Shown one piece after another: positions 8,767 through 15,843 of a DNA stretch of 64,000 nucleotides (within the stretch, counting starts at the first letter, position 1; each line of letters begins with the position of its first letter). The notes under the pieces were generated by a model. That model did no database searches. It had not been told where the DNA came from and worked only from the letters and a program-made list of their open reading frames with translations. The position numbers were made by a program, and so were the translations under genes. This stretch comes from Aquabacterium sp029268225 (GTDB taxonomy: Bacteria > Pseudomonadota > Gammaproteobacteria > Burkholderiales > Burkholderiaceae_C): contig NZ_JBBEYB010000001.1 of the NCBI RefSeq assembly GCF_037482285.1, positions 62,001 to 126,000 of the forward strand. The letters are read 5' to 3'.

Positions 8767-9663
8767 TCAATAAAAGCGCGATTCGCCCGGGGGGCGCGTC
8801 TTGAAACGACGGTGAACCCACAAATATTGCGCAGGTTGTTTGAGAATTTCGTGCTCGATGAAGCGGTTCATCTGTGCGGCATCGGCTTCGGCATGGTCGG
8901 TGGGAAAGTCGTGCAAAGCCGGCAGGAACCGCACCCGCCAACCTTGTCCTCGTGGCAGCAATTCGGCAATCACCGGTTGCACCACCATGTTGAGCATGCG
9001 CGCCATGCGTGAGGGGGCCAGCAACGTGGCCGCGGGCACGCCGAAGAAGGGCACGAAGGCCGCATCCTTGCGGCCAAAATCCATGTCTGGCAGATTGAAA
9101 AACCCCCGGCCTTCCTTGATGGCGCGCAGCAGGGGCTTGACCGAGTCGCTGCGCGGGAAGATCTGGGCGTCGCCAAAGCGCAGGCGGCCGCGCTTCATCA
9201 GCTTGTCCATCAAGGGGTGGCTTTGCGCCTGGTAGATGGAGGCTCCGGGACGCGACTGACACAGCAGGATGGCCGCACCGGCCACATCCAGGCCCACGAA
9301 GTGCGGGCACAACCACATCGTGGCACGGCCTTCCGTTTGATAGACCCGCTCGGCCAACTCGATGTCACCTTCGATCTGGATGAGGCGGCGGATGCGCTCG
9401 GGCGAGGCCCACCACAGCACGGCGCGGTCGAGCAGGCTCTGGGTCAGCCATTGGAAGTGCTGTTTCAGCAGGGCTTCTCGCTCCGCAGCGGGCATGTCGG
9501 GGAAGCACAGTTCCAGATTGCGCAGGCCGACCTTGCGGCGTGAACCCGCCACGTGGTACAGCAGGGACCCGAGGCGATGGGCGAGGGCGGCCAGCCAGGG
9601 CAGGGGCAGCCAGTGCAGCAGCCACAGCAGGCCCAGGGCCAGGCGCAGACCGATCTCCTTCAT
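8767..9663 (-). CDS. LpxL/HtrB-family lipid A biosynthesis acyltransferase
   Basis: A 298-residue inner-membrane acyltransferase of the LpxL/LpxM family, which adds secondary acyl chains to lipid A. The N-terminal hydrophobic anchor (about 6-25) and the catalytic HX4D motif (PHFVGLD, about residue 121) are present, as is the C-terminal WVHRRFKTRPPG. It starts at the ATG at 9663, whose bases overlap the stop of the upstream acyltransferase gene (ATGA), so the pair is translationally coupled. Which acyl chain each enzyme transfers cannot be told from sequence. Confidence 0.9.
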   Translation of the reverse strand: MKEIGLRLALGLLWLLHWLPLPWLAALAHRLGSLLYHVAGSRRKVGLRNLELCFPDMPAAEREALLKQHFQWLTQSLLDRAVLWWASPERIRRLIQIEGDIELAERVYQTEGRATMWLCPHFVGLDVAGAAILLCQSRPGASIYQAQSHPLMDKLMKRGRLRFGDAQIFPRSDSVKPLLRAIKEGRGFFNLPDMDFGRKDAAFVPFFGVPAATLLAPSRMARMLNMVVQPVIAELLPRGQGWRVRFLPALHDFPTDHAEADAAQMNRFIEHEILKQPAQYLWVHRRFKTRPPGESRFY

Positions 9664-10568
9664 GCCTGGCCCTCCCCGACGCTGGCCGAGGTCAGGATCT
9701 CGGCGCGCGGGCCTTTGTAACGGTTGTAGCCCCACAGGTACTGCTCGGGTGCGTGCATGATCATTTCTTCCATCAGCCGGTTCACGGCGGCGGCGGATTG
9801 TGCCGCATCACCGCCGGCCAGCACTTGTTCGGTGTCAGGCGGCACCCGATCGGCGTGCACGATGTAGTCGCAACCCTGACGCAGCCGATCGCGCCAGCCC
9901 AGACGTTCACCGCGCAGCAGCACCACGGCGCAGCCGGTTTGGGCCACCAGCTTGGCCGCCATCGTCATCGTGTAGGCCTCGCGGCCGAAGAAGGGCGCCC
10001 ATACGCCCATGCCCTCGGGCGGCACCTGGTCGGGCAGCAGGCCCACGGTCTCGCCTTTTTTCAGGGCGCGCAGCATCTGGCGCACGCCGGCCAGGGTGGC
10101 GGGGCTGGTGAGCATGCCGGGGCGGTTGCGGGCGTTCTTCATCAACTCGGCCAACCAGGCCTGCTTGGCCGGGCGGTAGAGCGCCGTGATGGGCTTGTGT
10201 GCGCCAAAGCGGTCGGCATAGGCCTGCGCGGTGATCTCGAAGCAGCCCAGGTGGGGCGTGAGCAGCAGCAGGCCGCGGCCTTCGGCCAGGGCCGCATCGA
10301 CCACCTCGGGGCGCACCCAGCGCACGCTGTCGCCCAGCGGCAGGTCGCGCGGGCGGCCCCACAGGCGGGGCGACTCGCTGACCATCTTGCCGGCATGGGC
10401 TACCGCCTGCCAGCGCTGCCAGCGGCTCAGGCCGGCTTGCCGCGCGTGGGCGTTCAGGCGCTGCCGATACGAAGGCGACAGCAGGTAAGCCAGCCAGCCC
10501 AGCAGGCTGCCCAGGGGGTGCAGCACGGCCAGGGGCCAGCGTGACAGCATGAAAAACAGGCGGGCCAT
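9660..10568 (-). CDS. LpxL/HtrB-family lipid A biosynthesis acyltransferase
   Basis: A 302-residue relative of the next gene, also LpxL-family. The catalytic motif is HX4E (TPHLGCFE), and the C-terminus has the typical LWGYNRYKGPR. I start it at ATG 10568 (MARLFFMLSRWPL), matching how the family begins; an upstream GTG at 10625 adds 19 unlikely residues and would reach towards the metK promoter. It is first in a two-gene unit and divergent from metK. Tandem lpxL-like genes beside metK are a common arrangement in Burkholderiales. Confidence 0.9.
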   Translation of the reverse strand: MARLFFMLSRWPLAVLHPLGSLLGWLAYLLSPSYRQRLNAHARQAGLSRWQRWQAVAHAGKMVSESPRLWGRPRDLPLGDSVRWVRPEVVDAALAEGRGLLLLTPHLGCFEITAQAYADRFGAHKPITALYRPAKQAWLAELMKNARNRPGMLTSPATLAGVRQMLRALKKGETVGLLPDQVPPEGMGVWAPFFGREAYTMTMAAKLVAQTGCAVVLLRGERLGWRDRLRQGCDYIVHADRVPPDTEQVLAGGDAAQSAAAVNRLMEEMIMHAPEQYLWGYNRYKGPRAEILTSASVGEGQA

Positions 10569-10652
10569 GGAACGCAGCTTGAGCCAGAACACAAAACCCT
10601 GATCTTCGCAGATCCCACGCTGCACGCGCTGGGGAGTTTGGCTACACTATCC

Positions 10653-10705
10653 GGATCGCCGAGTTAACAGGACAACTTGCGGGGCGATTCACAAATCCCG
10701 CTAAA
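10653..10705 (+). ncRNA. SAM-II-like riboswitch upstream of metK
   Basis: The 5' leader of metK folds as the SAM-II H-type pseudoknot. P1 pairs GGATCGCC (10653-10660) with GGCGATTC (10683-10690), with one G-U pair. The loop begins GAGTTAAC, close to the SAM-II GATTTAAC. P2 pairs GCGG (10679-10682) with CCGC (10698-10701). The linker has AAAT (10693-10696) and ends in the SAM-II signature GCTAAA (10700-10705) at the expected distance. CTTGC just before the P1 3' strand also matches. Known SAM-II RNAs bind S-adenosylmethionine and repress methionine or SAM genes. A -10-like TACACT at 10643-10648 would start transcription at about P1. The call rests on pattern matching by eye. Confidence 0.72.
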
Positions 10706-10741
10706 GCGTTCGCCGCTGTGCACCCTTCCCAGTCTCACAGC

Positions 10742-10769
10742 CTTGGCGACGCCGAGGTCTATGTTTTTT
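10742..10769 (+). terminator. Intrinsic terminator in metK leader (riboswitch expression platform)
   Basis: CCTTGG (10742-10747) pairs with CCGAGG (10753-10758, one G-U pair) and a run of six T follows at 10764-10769, before the metK start at 10787. A competing hairpin is visible: bases 10706-10720 can pair with 10736-10752 (CTGTG/CACAG, CGCC/GGCG, GCGT/ACGC), which would break the terminator. This is what an attenuator under the SAM-II-like element should look like: SAM bound means termination. The direction of the switch is inferred. Confidence 0.6.
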
Positions 10770-10786
10770 GAACTGGAGCACACAGC

Positions 10787-11977
10787 GTGTCGAACGATTA
10801 CCTCTTCACCTCCGAGTCGGTCTCGGAAGGCCACCCCGACAAGGTCGCCGACCAGATCTCCGATGCCATCCTGGACGCCATCCTGGCGCAGGACCCCCTC
10901 TCCCGCGTCGCCGCCGAGACCCTGACCAACACCGGTCTGGTCGTGCTGGCGGGTGAGATCACGACCCAGGCCAACGTCGACTACATCCAGGTCGCGCGCG
11001 ACACCATCAAGCGCATTGGTTACGACAACACCGAGTACGGCATCGACTACAAAGGTTGCGCCGTGCTGGTCGCCTACGACAAGCAGTCCAACGACATCGC
11101 CCAGGGTGTGGACCGTGCCAGCGACGATTACCTCAACATCGGCGCCGGCGACCAAGGCCTGATGTTCGGCTACGCCTGCGACGAGACGCCCGAGCTGATG
11201 CCCGCGGCCATCTACTACGCGCACCGTCTGGTCGAGCGCCAGGCCCAGCTGCGCAAGGACGGCCGCCTGCCTTTCCTGCGCCCGGACGCCAAGGGCCAGA
11301 TCACGCTGCGCTATGTGGACGGCAAGCCCGTGGGCATCGACACCGTGGTGCTGTCCACCCAGCACAGCCCCGACCAGTCGGAAACCGCCACCAAGATGAA
11401 GGACAGCTTCTACGAGGCAGTCCGCGAAGAGATCATCAAGCCGGTGCTGCCGAAAGAGTGGCTGACGGCCGACACCAAGTACCTGATCAACCCGACCGGC
11501 CGTTTCGTCATCGGTGGCCCGCAGGGTGACTGTGGCCTGACCGGCCGCAAGATCATCGTCGACACCTACGGCGGCGCCTGCCCGCACGGTGGTGGCGCCT
11601 TCTCGGGCAAGGATCCCACCAAGGTGGACCGCTCGGCCGCCTACGCCGCCCGCTACGTGGCCAAGAACGTGGTCGCGGCCGGCCTGGCCAAGCAGTGCCA
11701 GGTGCAGGTGGCTTACGCCATCGGCGTGGCCCGCCCGATGAACGTGACGGTCAACACCTTCGGCACCGGCGTGATCGCCGACGACCAGATCGCCAAGTTG
11801 GTGAACGCCCACTTCGACCTGCGTCCCAAGGGCATCATCCAGATGCTGGACCTGCTGCGTCCGATCTACCAGAAGACCGCCGCTTACGGTCACTTCGGCC
11901 GCGACGAGCCCGAGTTCACGTGGGAGCGGACGGACAAGGCCCAGGCCTTGCGCGCAGACGCCGGTCTGAAGGGCTGA
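10787..11977 (+). CDS. metK: S-adenosylmethionine synthetase
   Basis: A 396-residue enzyme that makes SAM from methionine and ATP. It begins with GTG at 10787 (MSNDYLFTSESVSEGHPDK); TGGAG lies about 9 bases upstream. The ATP and methionine-loop motifs GHPDKVADQISDA, GAGDQGLMFGYA and GGGAFSGKDPTKVDRS are intact. The gene is led by a SAM-II-like riboswitch and terminator and followed by an intrinsic terminator, so it looks like a one-gene unit whose product's product shuts it off. Confidence 0.98.
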   Translation: MSNDYLFTSESVSEGHPDKVADQISDAILDAILAQDPLSRVAAETLTNTGLVVLAGEITTQANVDYIQVARDTIKRIGYDNTEYGIDYKGCAVLVAYDKQSNDIAQGVDRASDDYLNIGAGDQGLMFGYACDETPELMPAAIYYAHRLVERQAQLRKDGRLPFLRPDAKGQITLRYVDGKPVGIDTVVLSTQHSPDQSETATKMKDSFYEAVREEIIKPVLPKEWLTADTKYLINPTGRFVIGGPQGDCGLTGRKIIVDTYGGACPHGGGAFSGKDPTKVDRSAAYAARYVAKNVVAAGLAKQCQVQVAYAIGVARPMNVTVNTFGTGVIADDQIAKLVNAHFDLRPKGIIQMLDLLRPIYQKTAAYGHFGRDEPEFTWERTDKAQALRADAGLKG

Positions 11978-11999
11978 CCTTTACCCCGTGCACAATTCC

Positions 12000-12022
12000 A
12001 AGGCCGCCTCGTGCGGCCTTTT
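12000..12022 (+). terminator. Intrinsic terminator after metK
   Basis: AAGGCCGC and GCGGCCTT form a perfect hairpin around a CTCGT loop and run into four T, 22 bases after the metK stop. It separates metK from the membrane protein gene at 12043. Confidence 0.8.
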
Positions 12023-12042
12023 GCACATCTGGGAGACCCTGC

Positions 12043-12660
12043 ATGAACGTTCGCGCCCACCTGTCTGAAGCTGGCTGGCTGGCCCTCATCGCGGCTGTGC
12101 TGGTCTGGTCCTGGATTGGCGCCTATGACCCCGGGGTGTGGCTGATGGAGGTGCTGCCGGTGTTCATCGCCGTGCCGGTGCTGGCCTTCACGCGCAAGCG
12201 CTTTCCGCTCACATCGCTGGTCTACACCCTGATCCTGGTGCACGCCATCATCTTGATGGTGGGCGGGCACTACACCTACGCCCGTGTGCCCTTGGGCTTC
12301 TGGCTGCAGGAGTGGTTCGACTTCAGCCGCAACCACTACGACCGCATCGGCCATCTGGCACAGGGCTTCATCCCGGCCATGGTGGCGCGCGAAATCCTGC
12401 TGCGTCAGACCCCGTTGAAGCCAGGGGGCTGGCTGTTTTTCCTGGTGACCAGCGTGTGTCTGGCCATCAGTGCCGTCTACGAGTTCATCGAGTGGTGGAC
12501 GGCGCTGGCGCTGGGCGCTGGGGCCGACGAGTTCCTGGCCACGCAGGGGGATCCGTTTGACACCCAGGCCGACATGCTGATGGCCACCCTGGGCGCCATG
12601 CTGGCCCAGGTGCTGCTGTCACGCTGGCACGACCGCCAACTGGCGACCTTGCGCGGATGA
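12043..12660 (+). CDS. YjdF-like (DUF2238) inner membrane protein
   Basis: A 205-residue integral membrane protein with about six hydrophobic segments. It matches the DUF2238/YjdF family: the conserved region FDFSRNHYDRIGHLAQGFIP (about 90-109) with its His and Asp residues, and the YEFIEWWTAL segment (about 146-155) are diagnostic. The ATG at 12043 is preceded by GGGAG. Function is unknown in the family. It lies just after the metK terminator and is convergent with the chemoreceptor gene at 12688. Confidence 0.88.
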   Translation: MNVRAHLSEAGWLALIAAVLVWSWIGAYDPGVWLMEVLPVFIAVPVLAFTRKRFPLTSLVYTLILVHAIILMVGGHYTYARVPLGFWLQEWFDFSRNHYDRIGHLAQGFIPAMVAREILLRQTPLKPGGWLFFLVTSVCLAISAVYEFIEWWTALALGAGADEFLATQGDPFDTQADMLMATLGAMLAQVLLSRWHDRQLATLRG

Positions 12661-12687
12661 TGCCCCCCGGACGCCGGACCTGGATCC

Positions 12688-14187
12688 TCAGCCTCGCTGC
12701 GCGTCCGTCTGGAAGGCGTTGATGGCCGAAGACAGGCGGTGCGCTTGCTCGGTGAGGCTGGCCGCTGCTGCGGTGGACTCTTCCACCAGGGCCGCGTTCT
12801 GCTGTGTCATCTGATCGAGGTGGCTCACGGCCTGGTTGATCTGGCCGATGCTGCTGCTTTGCTCGGCCGCCGCCGCTGAAATCTCGCTGATCACGCTGCT
12901 GACGCGCACCACGTCGTTGACGATTTCCTGCATGGTCTTGCCGGCGTCCTGCACCAGTTGCGAGCCCGACTCCACCTGGGTCACCGAGGCGCCGATCAGG
13001 CTCTTGATCTCGCGGGCCGCTTCGGCGCTGCGCTGTGCCAGCGTGCGCACCTCGCCGGCCACCACGGCAAACCCACGGCCCTGCTCGCCTGCCCGGGCCG
13101 CTTCCACGGCCGCGTTCAGCGCCAGGATGTTGGTCTGGAAGGCGATGCCGTCGATCACGCCGATGATGTCGTTGATCTTGCGCGAGGCCTGGGCGATGCC
13201 GTCCATGTTGTTGACCACGCGGTCCATCACCTCACCGCCGCGGCGGGCCGTCGACGAGGCCTGTTCGACCAAGGCGTGCGCCTGTTGCGCGGCATTGGCG
13301 GACTCGTGGACATTGCCGGTCAGCTCGATCATCGACGAGGCGGTCTCTTCCAGGTTGGCGGCGGTCTGCTCGGTGCGGTTGGACAGGTCCTGGTTGCCCA
13401 CGGCGATCTCGTTGGAGGCCGTGTAAATGCTGTCAGTGGTCAGGCGCACATCGCCCACCAGACGGTTGAGCGAGCTGCTCAGCGTGCCCAACGAATTCAG
13501 CAATTGGCCGATTTCGTCACTGGCGTGCGAGCTCACATGCACGCGCAGGTCGCCCGCGGCCATCTGGGCGGCGGCGGCCACCGCGGTGTTCAGGGGGCGG
13601 CGGATGGAGCGGATCAGCAGCGCGGCGCTCAGGACCATCGTGCCCATCGTGCCCAGGGCCATCACGCCCGCGATCAGCACCGTGCCACGGCGCGCCTCGC
13701 CAAACTGGTGGCGCAAGGCGGTGGCGGCCCGCGGCTGCATGGCCGAGAACTCGCGCAGAGCCTCGGTGTAGGCCTTCAGCGCCGGCTCGATCTGCTCTGG
13801 GTGGGCCAGGGCCTGGGTGAACTGCGCCTGCGCCGCGTCGATGCGGGCCAACTGGGCCCGGTCGGCCTCGTCCAGCGGCAGCCCATCCAGTTGCTGGCGA
13901 AGTGTCACCAGCTGGGCCTGGTTTTGCTCGCGGGCCGCGGCCAGCGGATCGATGGCGCCGGGCGTGTGGCCCAGCACGGCCGCACGGTTCGCCTCGGCTT
14001 CGCTCCGGCTGGCCCAGTCCTGGGCGAGCGCCAGTTTGGTGTCCAGCTGCGCGAACGCCGCATCAAAGCTGGCGGTGAGCTTGGCCGTGCGAACCCCCGA
14101 GAAGCCGACGATGACCACGTTGGCAGCGATCAGAAAAATCACGCCAAGCCAGAGTTTGCGGGCGATGCCCAGATTTTGAAGACGCAT
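12688..14187 (-). CDS. Methyl-accepting chemotaxis protein
   Basis: A 499-residue chemoreceptor with membrane helices at about 10-30 and 172-193, a helical periplasmic sensor between them, HAMP (IRRPLNTAVAAAAQMAAGDL) and the signalling domain with the same hairpin-tip sequence as the receptor at 7072. The two receptors share the signalling domain but not the sensor domain, so they should detect different inputs. It is divergent from the HD-GYP gene at 14400. Confidence 0.95.
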   Translation of the reverse strand: MRLQNLGIARKLWLGVIFLIAANVVIVGFSGVRTAKLTASFDAAFAQLDTKLALAQDWASRSEAEANRAAVLGHTPGAIDPLAAAREQNQAQLVTLRQQLDGLPLDEADRAQLARIDAAQAQFTQALAHPEQIEPALKAYTEALREFSAMQPRAATALRHQFGEARRGTVLIAGVMALGTMGTMVLSAALLIRSIRRPLNTAVAAAAQMAAGDLRVHVSSHASDEIGQLLNSLGTLSSSLNRLVGDVRLTTDSIYTASNEIAVGNQDLSNRTEQTAANLEETASSMIELTGNVHESANAAQQAHALVEQASSTARRGGEVMDRVVNNMDGIAQASRKINDIIGVIDGIAFQTNILALNAAVEAARAGEQGRGFAVVAGEVRTLAQRSAEAAREIKSLIGASVTQVESGSQLVQDAGKTMQEIVNDVVRVSSVISEISAAAAEQSSSIGQINQAVSHLDQMTQQNAALVEESTAAAASLTEQAHRLSSAINAFQTDAQRG

Positions 14188-14399
14188 GCCAGAGACCAGA
14201 CAAAAAGTAAAAACACCCCGAAACCGAAGTGGCAGGGCAATGTTGAGGCTGAATCAGCTTGTCATGAAATCGTGTTAGGGAGAACCCCGAGTAAAATGAC
14301 GCGCTTTGCGGTGATTTCACGCAAGCTCGTCTGAACGTTGTGCGTTTCGCGTCCTAAGATCTTGGGATAACGCAGCGTCGGCTGCTTTCACATCTGACC

Positions 14400-15632
14400 A
14401 TGCTCCGAAAGATTCCCACCGATTCCTTGCGCGTTGGCATGCACGTCCACGAGGTGTGCGGCTCGTGGCTGGAGCACCCGTTTTGGCGTGGCTCCTTCAA
14501 GGTGACGGACGAGGATCAGATCCGTCAGCTCGGGGCCATCCGTGAGGTGATCATCGACACCGACAAGGGGCGGGACGTGGATATGAAGGTGGTCCACGAC
14601 ATTGAGCTGCCGTCCACGGATTTCAGCGATCTGCCTGAGCCGGTGTTCACGCCGCCGTCGCCGCCGTCCGAGCCGGTCCGTCAGGTTCCGACATCTTTCA
14701 AGGACGAATTGGCCCGTGCGGGGCGGGTCTTGGCCAAGTCGCGCGAGGCCATGCAGACGATGTTCCAGGACGCCCGCATGGGCAAGGCCCTCGACACCGA
14801 GCACTGCCTGCCCCTGGTCAACGAGATTGCCGACTCGGTCGAGCGCAACCCCGGCGCCCTGGTCAGCCTGGCGCGCCTGAAGACGAGCGACGCCTACACC
14901 TTCATGCACTCGGCGGCGGTGTGCGCGCTGATGGTGTCGCTGGCCCGCCAACTCAAACTCAGCGAGTCGCAGGCGCGCGAAGCCGGCATGGCTGGCTTGG
15001 TGCACGACATGGGCAAGGCCCTGATGCCTCTGGAGGTGCTCAACAAGCCCGGCGCCCTCACGCAAGAAGAGTTCGCCATCATGAAGAGCCATCCCGAAGA
15101 GGGCTACAAGCTCCTCAAGGAAGGCGGTGGCGTGGGGCCGGTGGCCTTGGACGTGTGCCTGCACCACCATGAAAAGATCAACGGCCGCGGCTATCCCAAG
15201 GGTCTCAAGGGTGATGAGATCAGCCTGTACGCCAAGATGGGCGCGGTGTGCGACGTGTACGACGCCATCACCTCCAACCGCCCTTACAAGGCGGGCTGGG
15301 ACCCGGCCGACTCGCTGATGAAGATGGCGGCCTGGACCAAGGAAGGCCACTTCGACGATCGCGTCTTCCAGGCCTTCGTCAAGAGCATCGGCATCTACCC
15401 CACCGGCTCGCTGGTCAAGCTGCAGTCCGGCCGTCTGGCCGTGGTGGTGGAGCAAGGCAGCGGCTCGCTGCTGTCGCCCATCGTGCGGGTGTTTTTCTCG
15501 ACCAAATCGAATCAACCGATCCCGGTCGAGCTGCTCGACCTGGGCAAGACCGTGGACCAGATCGTCTCGCGCGAGTCCAAGAGCCAGTGGGGGTTCCAGA
15601 ACCTCGATCAGCTCTGGAACCAGCCGGGTTGA
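14400..15632 (+). CDS. HD-GYP domain protein, probable cyclic-di-GMP phosphodiesterase
   Basis: A 410-residue protein. The N-terminal DUF3391 domain (about 1-110: KIPTDSLRVGMHVHEVCGSW) is followed by an HD-GYP domain. Metal and catalytic motifs are intact: HS in the first helix region, HDMGK (about 202-206), HHHEKINGRGYPKGL (about 257-271) and DVYDAITSNRPYK. This family hydrolyses cyclic-di-GMP to pGpG or GMP. A proline-rich linker lies at about 78-98. No membrane segment or signal peptide is present, so it acts in the cytoplasm. Confidence 0.93.
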   Translation: MLRKIPTDSLRVGMHVHEVCGSWLEHPFWRGSFKVTDEDQIRQLGAIREVIIDTDKGRDVDMKVVHDIELPSTDFSDLPEPVFTPPSPPSEPVRQVPTSFKDELARAGRVLAKSREAMQTMFQDARMGKALDTEHCLPLVNEIADSVERNPGALVSLARLKTSDAYTFMHSAAVCALMVSLARQLKLSESQAREAGMAGLVHDMGKALMPLEVLNKPGALTQEEFAIMKSHPEEGYKLLKEGGGVGPVALDVCLHHHEKINGRGYPKGLKGDEISLYAKMGAVCDVYDAITSNRPYKAGWDPADSLMKMAAWTKEGHFDDRVFQAFVKSIGIYPTGSLVKLQSGRLAVVVEQGSGSLLSPIVRVFFSTKSNQPIPVELLDLGKTVDQIVSRESKSQWGFQNLDQLWNQPG

Positions 15633-15752
15633 AGCGCGCGCTTTCATGGCAGGTTGACGCCTGTTCCTGACCCGACTTCTGGGTGCTCAGGATGTGCCGC
15701 CCTGTGTCCATGCAAGGCTTGACCCATCGTTTGACGGCGATTTTGACTCGGT

Positions 15753-15766
15753 TTGAGTGAGGTCAA
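15753..15766 (+). promoter_or_regulatory. FNR/ANR-like site upstream of nrdD
   Basis: TTGAG-TGAG-GTCAA at 15753-15766 has the spacing of an FNR/ANR box and matches four of five bases in each half-site. It lies 24 bases upstream of the first NrdR box. FNR-type activation of an anaerobic ribonucleotide reductase would make sense, but this is a degenerate match. Confidence 0.4.
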
Positions 15767-15789
15767 ACTCGTTGGTAGACGGAGTCATG

Positions 15790-15805
15790 ACACTACATAT
15801 AGTGT
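15790..15805 (+). promoter_or_regulatory. NrdR box 1
   Basis: ACACTACATATAGTGT is a near-perfect match to the 16-base NrdR operator and an almost perfect palindrome. NrdR represses ribonucleotide reductase genes according to dATP/ATP. A second box starts exactly 31 bases further on, the usual three-turn spacing for NrdR pairs. Confidence 0.88.
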
Positions 15806-15820
15806 TTTCACAAAGAAAAT

Positions 15821-15836
15821 GCACTATATATAGGGT
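15821..15836 (+). promoter_or_regulatory. NrdR box 2
   Basis: GCACTATATATAGGGT is the second NrdR box, in phase with the first (31-base spacing) and ending 7 bases before the first nrdD ATG. Its TATATA could also serve as a -10, in which case repressor and polymerase would compete directly. Confidence 0.85.
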
Positions 15837-15843
15837 TTGACTC

